64,000 nucleotides of DNA from Allofrancisella inopinata (GTDB lineage Bacteria; Pseudomonadota; Gammaproteobacteria; Francisellales; Francisellaceae), in NCBI RefSeq assembly GCF_012222965.1, contig NZ_CP038241.1, forward strand, positions 620,001 through 684,000, given 5' to 3'. The notes beneath the pieces are model-generated. The model had not been told where the DNA came from. It was given only the letters and a program-made list of their open reading frames with translations, and searched no databases. Both the position numbers and the translations under genes were made by a program. Positions 1-9,923 of the stretch are shown piece after piece; position 1 is the stretch's first letter; each line of letters begins with the position of its first letter.

Positions 1-250
1 CACCTGTTTTAGTTTTTATAATAGTATGGAGTTCTTTATATTTTTCTGCATCCCATTTTTGAGTGGCTTGCATTTTTATTATAGCCTCAATTTGGGCAGA
101 ATAATAACCTGGTTCTTCTTTCTCATATTCGACAGGTTTTTTAAGCCCATGTATGTAGTTTTGCTTTCCTAGTGGTACTTTTACCATATGACGTCCGTCC
201 GTAAGTAAAATTTTCCATAGACTTTCTTCACTTTGATCTGGAAAAGGCAT
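1..250 (-). CDS. Hypothetical protein, N-terminal part only
   Basis: An open frame of 83 codons runs leftward from an ATG at 248-250 off the window edge, so only the N-terminus is visible. It begins MPFPDQSEES and is hydrophilic and rich in Lys and Glu, with no signal peptide or membrane segment. No family is recognised. No clear Shine-Dalgarno precedes the ATG, so the true start could differ. It lies downstream of pilC on the same strand, with about 150 bp between them. Confidence 0.55.
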   Translation of the reverse strand, partial: MPFPDQSEESLWKILLTDGRHMVKVPLGKQNYIHGLKKPVEYEKEEPGYYSAQIEAIIKMQATQKWDAEKYKELHTIIKTKTG

Positions 251-402
251 ACAAAATATTTGTAATATCTCAAAATTAACCTTATCTTATACTTACATTA
301 TCTAGTTTCATATATGGTTTTTTTAATAGAAGATATCAATTTGGCACTGATATATAGTAAGGTCGCTGTTGCAAATATCTAAATTTATCACAAAATATAA
401 AT

Positions 403-1632
403 TTAAATAGCATCACCCATTTGAAATATTGGCATGTACATACTTACTACTAAGAAACCAACTACACCACCTAAAACTACCATAATGATAGGTTCCAGCA
501 TTGAGCTTAGACTCTCAACAATTGTATCTACTTCTTCTTGATAGACTCTATTTAGATTGCCAAGCATAGTTTCTAATGCTCCAGATTCTTCACCTACAGA
601 TATCATTTGCTCTACTAAAAAAGGAAAGCAACCAGTCTCAACTATAGCATCTTTAAAAGAGGCTCCTTCATTAATACTTTTTTTAATATCAAGAGCAGCT
701 TGGTCATATTTAGCATTACCCGTTGCTAGAGAAACCATATCTAAAGCTCTAGTTAAGCTCATACCAGATTGAACAGTAATTTCAAGAGTGCTAGAAAACC
801 GTGCTAAAGCAGATTTGAAAACTACTTCTCCAATAATTGGTATTTTAAGCATGAAGTGGTCTTGGAATATTTGGATTCGTGGGTATTTAAGTTTTAATGA
901 CTTATAAACACCAATAACTATAAAGATTCCTAGTATTATTTTCCACCAAGCATCTTGCATAAAATTCGATGCATTAACAGTCATTTGTGTAATTGCTGGT
1001 AAAGGTTTTCCAGAGTTTATAAACATTGCTGAAAATGCAGGTACAGCAAAAGTTAATAAAATACCAGTGACCCCTGCAGCAATCACGCATACTATTATAG
1101 GATAAGATAGAGCTTTCTTAACTTTCTTTTTGATAGATTGTAAATTTTCTCGTTGATCAGCAATTTTATTTAGCATTAGATCAAGATTTCCAGATTCTTC
1201 ACCAGCAGTTATCAAGCCTATGTATAACTTATCAAAAAGTTTTGGAAATTGACTAAGAGCCTTAGAAAATGATTCTCCAGATTCAATAGATTGCTTAAGT
1301 TGGATTGTCATAACCTTTAAGCGAGGATGCTTTCTAATTCCCATTATAAATACTTCAAACGATTTTATAATAGGGATACCAGCTTTTGTCATAGTAGCAA
1401 GTTGACGAGTCATTTCAGTAATATCTTGGTATGAAATTTTTTTTGGGAATATATCTTTAGGTTGCTTCTTGAGCTTTATTTCAGAATAGCCTTTTTGTCT
1501 AAGTAAGATCTCGGCTTTTTCTTTTGTATCAGCATCAATAGAACCTTTTATTCGCTTACCATTTTTTAACTTTACCTTGTAACTCCAAGATATTATAGTT
1601 ATTGTGTTTTTATCTTTTTTTCGAAATAACAT
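403..1632 (-). CDS. pilC: Type IV pilus inner-membrane platform protein PilC
   Basis: This is the polytopic inner-membrane platform of a type IV pilus or type II secretion machine (GspF/PilC family); it couples the cytoplasmic ATPase to pilin assembly. The 409-aa length is normal. Two homologous T2SSF domains are visible, at about 73-195 and 275-397. Membrane segments lie near 177-198, 228-243 and 377-404. The N-terminus is a short basic cytoplasmic region. It starts 11 bp after the pilB stop on the same strand, so the two form an operon. Pilin and peptidase genes are not in the window, so the exact pilus subtype cannot be read here. Confidence 0.95.
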   Translation of the reverse strand: MLFRKKDKNTITIISWSYKVKLKNGKRIKGSIDADTKEKAEILLRQKGYSEIKLKKQPKDIFPKKISYQDITEMTRQLATMTKAGIPIIKSFEVFIMGIRKHPRLKVMTIQLKQSIESGESFSKALSQFPKLFDKLYIGLITAGEESGNLDLMLNKIADQRENLQSIKKKVKKALSYPIIVCVIAAGVTGILLTFAVPAFSAMFINSGKPLPAITQMTVNASNFMQDAWWKIILGIFIVIGVYKSLKLKYPRIQIFQDHFMLKIPIIGEVVFKSALARFSSTLEITVQSGMSLTRALDMVSLATGNAKYDQAALDIKKSINEGASFKDAIVETGCFPFLVEQMISVGEESGALETMLGNLNRVYQEEVDTIVESLSSMLEPIIMVVLGGVVGFLVVSMYMPIFQMGDAI

Positions 1633-1643
1633 AACTTTTTTCC

Positions 1644-3416
1644 TTAACTTACGCGGTATGCTTCTTCCATTGATGTTAAACCTTCAGCAACCCTGACAAG
1701 AGCTGATTGCCTAACTGTAGCTATACCTTCTTTTTGTGCTTGTTGAGCAATTTCCATAGTGTTTCTATCTTCTAAAATCATTTTTGATATTGTTCTAGAA
1801 ACAGGCATTACTTCATATAATCCTAGACGCCCTTTATAGCCTTTAAAACACCTTGGGCAACCTTTGGGATTAGGTTTATATATAACTGCTTTTTTTATTT
1901 CACTAAGGGTGATGTTAAATGTTTCTGATAATATATAATCATTTAACCCACTATCTTCAACAAGCATAGCAAATTCAGTTTCAGTATCCTTAACTTTACA
2001 CCTTGGGCATAACTTACGTGTTAAACGTTGGGCTATAATCAACGTAACAGAAGTTGCGATGTTGTAGCGGGGTAATCCCATATCTACAAGCCTATTGAGG
2101 GTCTCAGGAGCACTATTTGTATGTAAGGTTGACATTACTAAGTGTCCAGTTTGAGAAGCCTTAATTGCAATAGATCCAGTCTCAATATCCCGTATCTCAC
2201 CAACCATGATAATATCTGGATCTTGACGTAAGAAAGCTTTAAGAGCAGCTGCAAATGTAAGCCCTTGTTTGTTATTTACATTCACCTGATTGATGCCTCT
2301 TACTATTAATTCTACGGGGTCTTCAGCTGTAGATATATTTTTCTCAATTTTATTTAGAATATTTATTCCGGTATATAAAGTCACAGTTTTACCAGAACCT
2401 GTAGGGCCTGTTACAAGAACCATTCCTTGTGGTTGATGTATAGTATCTAGATAAAGCTTTTTTTGTTTCTCTGAAAAACCTAATGCTTCTATAGGAATTT
2501 GGGTGTTACTAGAATCCAAAATACGCAGCACTACTTTTTCACCAAAGCTTATTGGGCAAGTACTTACACGAAAATCAATAGCTTTTTCGCGTGAGAGGGA
2601 TATTTTAAATTTACCATCTTGAGGTATCCTTTTTTCTGCAATATCTAGACTTGCCATAATTTTAAGTCTAGAGATAACTTTTGGTCCTAAGTTTTTTGTC
2701 GTGTTAAATGTCTCTACTAAAAGGCCATCAATTCTATATCTAATTCGGAAATTTTTCTCATAAGGTTCAAAGTGTATATCTGAAGCTCCTTTTTGGATAG
2801 CATCAACTATAGTATTGTTTATAAATCTGATAATAGGAGCTTCATCATCTTCTGTATCTAAAAAAGCATCTCCTTCACGCTCACCCTCATCGACAAAGTC
2901 AATGTCAAGCTCGACATTTTCCATTTTTTCACTCAGTGAAGAATCATCAGCTTTTTGCCCTTCATCTTTCAAATATTGATTAAATTCTAGTATTTTTTCT
3001 TTTAAATGATTTAGTTCACCAACTATTGCAATAAAAGGTTGATCATATTTGTTACGTAAGGTTTTTAATATTTGTTGGCTGTCTAGGGGGTTTGCAATTG
3101 CAACATACACAACGTGTTTTCTTACAAAAAGAGGTAAGCAATTATTTTTTTCACAAAATTCTAAATCAAAAAACTCTTGTGGCAGAAATTTAACATTAAT
3201 AGCAGTTAAGTCTATATATTGTAAACGTAACAAAGTTGCAGATTCAAACATAAAATCTCTGCTGTTAACTATTTCGTGCTCTATTAAATAGTTTAAAAAA
3301 CCTGTTTTGCCCAAGTCTTTTTCAAGGCTGACTTCTTCTAGCTTTTCTTTGGTTATAAGTTTACGATGTAAAAGTAAAGAGGCTAGTTTTTTGCAAATAT
3401 GAGGGTTATTAATCAT
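1644..3416 (-). CDS. pilB: Type IV pilus assembly ATPase PilB
   Basis: This is the hexameric cytoplasmic ATPase that drives pilus extension (GspE/PilB family, 590 aa, full length). The N-terminal MshEN-type domain spans roughly 1-150 and is followed by an acidic linker at 150-195. The Walker A motif GPTGSGKT lies at 337-344. The Asp/Walker B region DPDIIMVGEIRD lies at 399-410. A tetracysteine zinc motif is formed by C470/C473 and C520/C523, a mark of assembly ATPases and absent from PilT retraction ATPases. It is the first gene of the pilB-pilC pair. Upstream is a spacer carrying an inverted-repeat element. Confidence 0.96.
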   Translation of the reverse strand: MINNPHICKKLASLLLHRKLITKEKLEEVSLEKDLGKTGFLNYLIEHEIVNSRDFMFESATLLRLQYIDLTAINVKFLPQEFFDLEFCEKNNCLPLFVRKHVVYVAIANPLDSQQILKTLRNKYDQPFIAIVGELNHLKEKILEFNQYLKDEGQKADDSSLSEKMENVELDIDFVDEGEREGDAFLDTEDDEAPIIRFINNTIVDAIQKGASDIHFEPYEKNFRIRYRIDGLLVETFNTTKNLGPKVISRLKIMASLDIAEKRIPQDGKFKISLSREKAIDFRVSTCPISFGEKVVLRILDSSNTQIPIEALGFSEKQKKLYLDTIHQPQGMVLVTGPTGSGKTVTLYTGINILNKIEKNISTAEDPVELIVRGINQVNVNNKQGLTFAAALKAFLRQDPDIIMVGEIRDIETGSIAIKASQTGHLVMSTLHTNSAPETLNRLVDMGLPRYNIATSVTLIIAQRLTRKLCPRCKVKDTETEFAMLVEDSGLNDYILSETFNITLSEIKKAVIYKPNPKGCPRCFKGYKGRLGLYEVMPVSRTISKMILEDRNTMEIAQQAQKEGIATVRQSALVRVAEGLTSMEEAYRVS

Positions 3417-3504
3417 TTAATTAAATTTGGCTACAGATTATCAGAAATTATAACACGGTTGCTTATATTATAAAAAAACAAAAAACAATTTATGTTTTAT
3501 ATAA

Positions 3505-3666
3505 TACCAATTCCAACACATATTATTACTTTCTAACTTTGTATTTCATACCTAATTTAATTCTTTAATATTTGCCAATAGCTATTGCTATTGCCTGCGC
3601 ATCAAAAACCTAAATTAGTCATAAACTCCTTTGTGATAAATGCAACAATTTATGTTGGAATTGGTA
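3505..3666. mobile_element. MITE-like element, family A, copy 1 (162 bp)
   Basis: This non-coding element is bounded by perfect 14-bp terminal inverted repeats, TACCAATTCCAACA at the left and its complement at the right. It is flanked by direct TAA repeats at 3502-3504 and 3667-3669. The right two-thirds closely match the copy at 46653-46818. Termini plus a TNA-type duplication suit mobilisation by an IS5-like transposase, but that is inferred; no transposase is encoded in the window. Confidence 0.85.
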
Positions 3667-3690
3667 TAACTTGGTAGTTTGAAAAAATAT

Positions 3691-3720
3691 TTTACTAAAA
3701 TTCAGTAGTTCGTGTATAAT
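3691..3720 (+). promoter_or_regulatory. Predicted sigma-70 promoter for the glycerophosphodiesterase gene
   Basis: A perfect -10 box TATAAT lies at 3715-3720. TTTACT lies at 3691-3696 with an 18-bp spacer. Transcription would start near 3727, just ahead of the ATG at 3733. That tight spacing favours the in-frame ATG at 3751 as the translated start. Confidence 0.55.
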
Positions 3721-3732
3721 CGCCACTGGTAA

Positions 3733-4515
3733 ATGTTAAACAATATTTATATGAAAATAGATAAATTTATTTCCCACCGTGGGGCAAATACGGATTTTGT
3801 TGAAAATACAATACAAGCATTTGAACATGCTAAAAACTATGGTTTTAAATGGTTTGAGATTGATGTTCAAATGAGCAAAGATGGCGAACTGTTTTTGTTT
3901 CATGATAAAACTTGCCAAAGGCTGGCTAATTTAAATTCTGAAGTTACTGAGATGACAATTGATAGGCTTAAAGATTTAGAAATTGTACACCCTATTTTGG
4001 ATATTAAGGGTTCGATACCAACTTTTAAAGAATATCTTGATTGGGCTACCAAAAATGATGTTTATACAAATGTAGAAATAAAGATAAATAAAGATTGTTT
4101 AGAATATGAAAAAACTATTGTCACAAAAGTTTTAGATGTTTTAAATGGTTATCCAGAAATGCAAGGTAAAATTTTTATATCAAGTTTCTCTAATTCTGTA
4201 ATGAAGTTTTTGGAACAGGATAAAAAATATCAAAAAGGTAAGTTGTATTATACAACTAACTGGGATGAAGATTTTAATTATATAAACACTATTTTATACA
4301 CACACTTTAAAGTAAATAAGTATTTAGCATTAATTATAAACTATGATTGCTTGAGTCAGCAGAGGTTAGAATACCTTAGGAAAAAGTTTGGTAATGTATT
4401 TGTCTACTCAGCTTGCTCTGATTATGAGGTTGAAACTTTATTATCATGGGGAGCAGATGCTATATTTGTGGATAAAAAAGAGCAACTTCACTTAAAGTCT
4501 ATAAATACTGCTTAA
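3733..4515 (+). CDS. Glycerophosphodiester phosphodiesterase (GlpQ/UgpQ family)
   Basis: The predicted enzyme hydrolyses glycerophosphodiesters to sn-glycerol-3-phosphate and an alcohol. GDPD hallmarks are present: H15-R16-G, E24-N25-T, E42-x-D44 and H57. The protein has no signal peptide, so it resembles cytoplasmic UgpQ rather than periplasmic GlpQ. The frame opens at 3733, but an in-frame ATG at 3751 (MKIDKF) fits both the predicted transcription start and the usual short lead-in before the HRG motif. It converges on, and overlaps by 17 bp, the CinA-like gene on the other strand. Confidence 0.9.
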   Translation: MLNNIYMKIDKFISHRGANTDFVENTIQAFEHAKNYGFKWFEIDVQMSKDGELFLFHDKTCQRLANLNSEVTEMTIDRLKDLEIVHPILDIKGSIPTFKEYLDWATKNDVYTNVEIKINKDCLEYEKTIVTKVLDVLNGYPEMQGKIFISSFSNSVMKFLEQDKKYQKGKLYYTTNWDEDFNYINTILYTHFKVNKYLALIINYDCLSQQRLEYLRKKFGNVFVYSACSDYEVETLLSWGADAIFVDKKEQLHLKSINTA

Positions 4516-5236
4516 GTAGTATTTCTACTTCTTTAATTATGTTCTCACTATGAGAGCACTCTGAAGGGTAAAAATATTTTAATTCGATATAAGAATCAGC
4601 AATCCTATATTTGAAGCTAACAAATGGATATTTTTGCTTTATTATTTCTAGTTTTTCAGCTAAAAAACTTTCACCGATCCTATAAATATCCCATTTTTTT
4701 CTTATGACTTTTTTATAGTGAGTTTGTTTTTCAAAGTCTAAATTTTCAAGCATAGGGATACATTCTTTAGGGGGGCCAGGAAAAGCATAAATATATCTAT
4801 TTTTTTCAAACTCTAGCTTAAAACCATTTGCACTACCATTATTATTAATTATAGTTTTAGAGCCTTCAGGGAACAAAGCTTGCTTTTTTGCTCCTAAAGT
4901 AACTTTACCATATTTTCCAATCATTCTCTGTTCTATCTTCATCCAAGAATCTTGGTCTAGCACCAGTTCTTTGTTAGAAAAAATAGCTATTGCTTCTGCG
5001 GTTAAGTCATCTTCAGTAGGTCCTAAACCACCAATAGTTATTATACTATGATGTGAATTTTTTAAAAAAAATATACTAGATGCGATATCTTTTACATTAT
5101 CGTTACAGATTACATGAAAACCAATATTAAATCCATTTGCAGTTAGATGCTTGGCAAAAATGGTCGTATTAGTATTAACTATATCACCATCAGTTATTTC
5201 ATCACCAATAGCAATAATTCCAAAATCGTACTTCAT
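4499..5236 (-). CDS. CinA-like molybdopterin-binding domain protein
   Basis: This 245-aa protein is a stand-alone MoCF-biosynthesis/CinA N-terminal fold. The motif GGLGPTEDD at 69-77 is the phosphate-binding turn typical of this superfamily. It lacks the C-terminal nicotinamide-nucleotide amidase domain of full-length CinA. CinA N-domains act as pyrophosphatases on ADP-ribose and related nucleotides in some bacteria. The substrate here cannot be told from sequence. It is a single-gene unit, convergent with the phosphodiesterase and divergent from cphA. Confidence 0.88.
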   Translation of the reverse strand: MKYDFGIIAIGDEITDGDIVNTNTTIFAKHLTANGFNIGFHVICNDNVKDIASSIFFLKNSHHSIITIGGLGPTEDDLTAEAIAIFSNKELVLDQDSWMKIEQRMIGKYGKVTLGAKKQALFPEGSKTIINNNGSANGFKLEFEKNRYIYAFPGPPKECIPMLENLDFEKQTHYKKVIRKKWDIYRIGESFLAEKLEIIKQKYPFVSFKYRIADSYIELKYFYPSECSHSENIIKEVEILLKQYL

Positions 5237-5369
5237 TTTCCACTCGCAGGACTGGGTAACCAGACAGAATTTTAATTATTTTTATTTTATTTTATGATAT
5301 AAATGTAGCTAAAGGTATAAAAATATATGTTTTTGGAGCATATATATGTAATTCTAAGGAATAATTAAG

Positions 5370-8189
5370 ATGAATATACTATCTACAAATGTTTATGTTG
5401 GACCTAACATTTACGCCAATTTTCCTGTTATAAGACATGAAATTGAGTTGGGGATTCTAGAAAATTGGCCTTCTGCTAAAATAGGTAAAGAGTTTATTGA
5501 TAGTCTAGTCAACAGTTTGCCTGGGCTTGCCGAGCACGGCTGTTCTTATCGTACAGAGGGAGGGCTTATCCGTAGACTTAGCGAAGATGAGGGCACTTGG
5601 ATGGGCCATATATGGGAACATGTTATTTTAGAACTCCAGAGTGTAGCTGGAAGTGACGTGACTTTTGGCCGTACAAGATCTACTGGTGAAAAAGGTCATT
5701 ATAGTATGATATATGAGTATAAGCAAAAGGACGTTGGTTTACGTGCTATGGAGTTAGCAAAGGATCTTTTGCTTTCTTTATTGCCAGAAAACCTTAAACA
5801 AGAAGTTGGGTTTAAGAAAGAAGAATTTGATTTTGAAGAGGAAAAAGTTAAATTTATAAAATTCGCTCAAAGTAAAGAGTTTGGTCCAAGTACAGGATCA
5901 CTTGTTGAAGCTGCTAAGAAAAGAGATATACCATATATTCGTTTAAACGAGCATTCTCTAGTTCAGTTTGGTTATGGTAAACACCAACAAAGAATTCAAG
6001 CGACTATTACAAGCCAAACTACACATATTGCTGTGGAAATGTCGTGTAATAAAGAGCAAACAAACAAGGTTTTAGCAAGCTTAGGTTTACCAGTACCAAA
6101 GCAAAGAATGGTACGTACAGAAGAAGGAGCGATTAGTGCAGCAAAGCATTTAGGATTTCCTTTAGTTGTTAAACCTTTAGATGGAAATCATGGCAGAGGA
6201 ATTTCGATTAATTTAACTACATTTGAGCAGATTAAGGAAGCTTTTGTAGAGGCGAATAGAATCTCAAGGTACGTGTTAATAGAGCAGTATGCTACAGGAT
6301 TTGACCATAGGATGCTTGTCGTTAATGGAAAACTAGTTGCTGTAGCAAAAAGAGTGCCTGGTCATGTCGTTGGTGATGGTAAACACACAATAGAAGAGCT
6401 TGTTGATATAGTTAACCAAGACCCACGTAGAGGTGTAGGTCATGAGAAAGTTTTAACTCGTTTAGAATTAGATTATCAAGCAAATACTTTGATGAAAGCA
6501 GCAGGATATACTAAAGATACTGTTTTAAACGATGGGGAAATATTTTACTTACGTTCTACAGCTAATCTTTCTACAGGAGGTACTGCTATTGATGTTACAG
6601 ATATAGTACATCCTGATAATAGAGATATGGCTGAAAGAGCTATTAAGGCTATTGGTTTAGATGTAGGAGGAGTTGACTTTTTGATAGATGATATAACCCA
6701 ATCTTACCATGAAATAGGTGGTGCAATTTGTGAAGTAAACGCAGCTCCAGGCTTTAGAATGCACGTAGCACCTAGTGAAGGAAAACCTAGAGATGTTGCT
6801 GGTGCTGTGATTGATATGCTATTTCCAAAAGAGCTTGGCAATGCACGTATTCCTATAGCGGCTATTACTGGTACTAATGGTAAAACTACAACTTCTCGCA
6901 TGGTTGCACATATGTGGAAAAATGCAGGTAAGGTTGTTGGTCTTACTACGACTGATGGGGTGTATATAAATGGTAAGCTTACGGTTGCTGGAGATACTAC
7001 AGGTCCAGTATCTGCCCAAATGGTGCTAAAGGATCCTTCTGTCGAAATGGCTATTCTAGAAACTGCAAGAGGAGGAATCCTAAGAAGTGGTTTGGGATAT
7101 GATTATTGTAATATTGGGGCATGCTTAAACATTGCTTCCGATCATTTAGGCCTTAAGGGCGTAAATACTCTAGAAGACCTTGCTAAAGTGAAAAGTGTAG
7201 TTGTTGAAGCAGCAAAAGATGTCGCAGTATTAAATGCTGATGATCCACATGTTTTAAAAATGTCTGCAAAAGTAACAGCAAAAAACATTTTTTATGTAAC
7301 AATGAATCCTGAGCATGCTTTAGTTAAACAACATATTAGAGCTGGTGGTAAAGCATGTATTATTGAAAAAGGGGTTAATGGCGATATGATTACGATTTTT
7401 GATAATCATATTCATATACCTGTATTATGGACGCACCTAATTCCAGCTACTATCGAAGGTAAAGCTATTCATAATATACAGAACTCGATGTTTGCAGTAG
7501 CTATAGCTTATAGCATGGGTATGAGCTTAGATGATATTAGAGATGGTTTAAGAACTTTCGTAACAACATTTTATCAAAATCCTGGGCGTATGAATTGGTT
7601 TGAAGAACATCCTTTTAAAGTTTTAATGGATTATGCTCATAATCCAGCGGCTATAAAGCTGGTTAGCCATATGGTTGCAAATATGGATTTTGCTGGTAAA
7701 AAAATATGTGTTTTAGCATCGCCAGGTGATAGAAGAGATGAAGATATTTATGAAATAGCTAAAGTTGCTGCACCTTTCTATGATTATTTTATCTGTAAGC
7801 GTGATGACAATCTACGAGGTAGAAACCCAGTTGAAGTGCCAAATATGTTAAAACAAGCACTAATAGAAGCTGGTGTTTCAGTTAATAATATCGAGACAAT
7901 AGAAAGTGAACAAGAAGCTGTAGATAGAGCCCTTTGTATTGCTAAAGAAGGGGATTTGGTGGCAATATTTGCAGATAAATTAAAAAGAACATGGAAGCAA
8001 ATTATATACTTCAATAAAAAAGATGAATTTGCAGAAGAAATTAAATCTAAAAAGCAAGAGTCTTTTTCTGCTTCTATGATAGCTCAAGATCCTAGTTTAT
8101 CTAAGGAGTTATCAGATGTAATAAAAGCAGGTATCATAACAGATGAAAGTGGCGTGCGAGTTATTTATCATAATGAAGATAGTGATTAA
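5370..8189 (+). CDS. cphA: Cyanophycin synthetase
   Basis: This 939-aa enzyme is predicted to build multi-L-arginyl-poly-L-aspartate by alternate ATP-dependent addition of Asp and Arg. The N-terminal CphA domain spans about 1-215, an ATP-grasp domain about 220-480, and a Mur-ligase-like domain starts with the P-loop GTNGKTTT near residue 500. The ligase core motif MDYAHNPAA follows at about 750. The C-terminal extension is somewhat longer than in typical cyanobacterial enzymes. A good ribosome site (AAGGA) lies a few bases before the ATG. It is followed after 32 bp by a related ligase gene. Degradation genes for the polymer lie at 54.5-56.2 kb. Confidence 0.93.
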   Translation: MNILSTNVYVGPNIYANFPVIRHEIELGILENWPSAKIGKEFIDSLVNSLPGLAEHGCSYRTEGGLIRRLSEDEGTWMGHIWEHVILELQSVAGSDVTFGRTRSTGEKGHYSMIYEYKQKDVGLRAMELAKDLLLSLLPENLKQEVGFKKEEFDFEEEKVKFIKFAQSKEFGPSTGSLVEAAKKRDIPYIRLNEHSLVQFGYGKHQQRIQATITSQTTHIAVEMSCNKEQTNKVLASLGLPVPKQRMVRTEEGAISAAKHLGFPLVVKPLDGNHGRGISINLTTFEQIKEAFVEANRISRYVLIEQYATGFDHRMLVVNGKLVAVAKRVPGHVVGDGKHTIEELVDIVNQDPRRGVGHEKVLTRLELDYQANTLMKAAGYTKDTVLNDGEIFYLRSTANLSTGGTAIDVTDIVHPDNRDMAERAIKAIGLDVGGVDFLIDDITQSYHEIGGAICEVNAAPGFRMHVAPSEGKPRDVAGAVIDMLFPKELGNARIPIAAITGTNGKTTTSRMVAHMWKNAGKVVGLTTTDGVYINGKLTVAGDTTGPVSAQMVLKDPSVEMAILETARGGILRSGLGYDYCNIGACLNIASDHLGLKGVNTLEDLAKVKSVVVEAAKDVAVLNADDPHVLKMSAKVTAKNIFYVTMNPEHALVKQHIRAGGKACIIEKGVNGDMITIFDNHIHIPVLWTHLIPATIEGKAIHNIQNSMFAVAIAYSMGMSLDDIRDGLRTFVTTFYQNPGRMNWFEEHPFKVLMDYAHNPAAIKLVSHMVANMDFAGKKICVLASPGDRRDEDIYEIAKVAAPFYDYFICKRDDNLRGRNPVEVPNMLKQALIEAGVSVNNIETIESEQEAVDRALCIAKEGDLVAIFADKLKRTWKQIIYFNKKDEFAEEIKSKKQESFSASMIAQDPSLSKELSDVIKAGIITDESGVRVIYHNEDSD

Positions 8190-8221
8190 AATTGTTTTTT
8201 GTTTAGGGAGAGTATACTACA

Positions 8222-9913
8222 ATGATTCCAGAAGGCTATTCACGTAGATTGGTTGGGCCTAACTTGTTTTTTAAAGAAACAGGAACAGTTTTAGATGTGC
8301 CATTAACTGAAGATAAAGAAAAATTAACAAAGCTTTTTTATGAAGAGGCAAATAGAATCTTGCCAGCTTTAGGGTGGGAAGAAATTAAAATAGTGCATAA
8401 ATTTTTTAACAATGGTATTAGGCTAGCTATAACAGCACCTGTTGATATTACAATGCCAGCATGTGACGTTATAGACTTTATTTGGCTATCTGTGAGAGAA
8501 TATGTCGAAAAGGGAAGCTTTAAGACTTTAGAAGCTGCCAAAGAGATTCTTTTACCACTAATAAACGAGGATAAAAACTTAACTTATCGTAAATTATACG
8601 AACTAGCTAAGTCTAAAGGATTTAATGCTTTTAGAGATAAAAATAAAGCATTTGTAGGTTCTGGTACTGGTTGTTACGAGTTCGATTTAGAGTATGATGA
8701 TATCTCTTTGGTTCCTTGGCAAAATGTTTATGACATCCCAGCAGTTATAGTTACAGGTACTAACGGTAAGACTACTACAGTACGTCTTACAGATTATATT
8801 TGTAGGTTTGCTGGTAAGGTTACAGGTTATACATCTACAGATTGGGTTAAAGTTAACGATGAGCTAATAGATGAAGGTGATTATTCTGGTCCTACAGGAC
8901 ACCAGTTTGTACTTACTAACAAAAAAGTTGAAGTTGCTTTGCTAGAATCAGCTAGAGGAGGTTTGTTAAAAAGAGGTTTGATAGAAACATTTGTCGATGC
9001 TGCAGCTGTTACTAATGTTTCTACTGATCATCTTGGTGAAGATGGTATAGAAACAGTAGCTGAATTAGCTGAAGCAAAATCAATAGTGTTTAGAGCGATG
9101 GGAGAAAACTCTCATGCAGTTATTAACCTTGATAACTCCTATATGAAAGAAAGGTTTGATTTGTTAAAGTGCAATAAAATAGTTGTTACTCAAAATTTAG
9201 AAGCTCATGATATGGACTATTACTTGTCAAACTCAGATTACGCTTGTATTGTAGAAGATGGCAAATTTAAATGGTTAGATAAAAAATCAAAAACTGAGCT
9301 TTTAAATGTCGTAGATGCACCTTTAACAGTAAAAGGTTTTGCAAAACATAACATTGAAAATGCCATGATAGCGATAGCATTAGCATTTAAACTGAAGATC
9401 GATTTAAAAACTATTGCGGCAGCATTAAAAAACTATAAGAATGATCAAAAAGTTAATAGAGGTAGAGCAAATATTTTTGAGTGGGATAATAAAGTGGCGG
9501 TACTTGATTATGCTCATAATGAAGCTGGTATGGAAGCATTACTTTCTATGATGCAAGCGTACGATAAAGGTGGTAGAAAATTTCTTATGATGGGAACCAC
9601 TGGTGATAGAAAAAATTTAATACCCTCTATAAATAATGTGATATTAAAATATGATATAGATTTTATAGTAATCAAAGAAACTGATAAGTACTTAAGAGGA
9701 GCAAAACCTTTTGAATTACCATTGGCAATACGTGAAGATCTACAAAAAAAAGGTTTTAATGTTGCAAATATTTATATGTCACATGGTGAGCTTGAGGGAG
9801 TTAAATATATTTTAGATAAGCTTGATGATAATGATATCGGAATATTTTGTTGCCAAGCTGAGCTTGAAAGTGTAGCTAATTATTTAGAAAATTATAGTTC
9901 TAACAAGCATTAA
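8222..9913 (+). CDS. CphA-like Mur ligase lacking the ATP-grasp domain
   Basis: This 563-aa paralogue joins a CphA-like N-terminal region (about 1-165) directly to a Mur-ligase domain with P-loop GTNGKTTT at 179-186 and the core motif LDYAHNEAG around 425. The roughly 270-residue ATP-grasp module of the upstream CphA is absent. One ligation step of the bifunctional enzyme should therefore be missing. It sits 32 bp after cphA behind a strong ribosome site (AGGGAG). The two are probably co-translated and may act as partners. Its substrate is unknown; a dipeptide-polymerising role like that of cyanobacterial CphA2 is one possibility, although CphA2 keeps ATP-grasp sequence. Confidence 0.85.
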   Translation: MIPEGYSRRLVGPNLFFKETGTVLDVPLTEDKEKLTKLFYEEANRILPALGWEEIKIVHKFFNNGIRLAITAPVDITMPACDVIDFIWLSVREYVEKGSFKTLEAAKEILLPLINEDKNLTYRKLYELAKSKGFNAFRDKNKAFVGSGTGCYEFDLEYDDISLVPWQNVYDIPAVIVTGTNGKTTTVRLTDYICRFAGKVTGYTSTDWVKVNDELIDEGDYSGPTGHQFVLTNKKVEVALLESARGGLLKRGLIETFVDAAAVTNVSTDHLGEDGIETVAELAEAKSIVFRAMGENSHAVINLDNSYMKERFDLLKCNKIVVTQNLEAHDMDYYLSNSDYACIVEDGKFKWLDKKSKTELLNVVDAPLTVKGFAKHNIENAMIAIALAFKLKIDLKTIAAALKNYKNDQKVNRGRANIFEWDNKVAVLDYAHNEAGMEALLSMMQAYDKGGRKFLMMGTTGDRKNLIPSINNVILKYDIDFIVIKETDKYLRGAKPFELPLAIREDLQKKGFNVANIYMSHGELEGVKYILDKLDDNDIGIFCCQAELESVANYLENYSSNKH

Positions 9914-9923
9914 TTTAAGCTTT

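Larger units (their letters stand above)
3417..3732. other. Intergenic spacer between divergent pilB and the glycerophosphodiesterase gene
   Basis: This 316-bp AT-rich spacer separates divergent genes. It holds one inverted-repeat element (3505-3666) and, to its right, a likely promoter for the rightward gene. No small ORF or RNA gene is evident. A promoter for pilB must lie between 3417 and the element, or inside the element, but I cannot define it. Confidence 0.6.
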
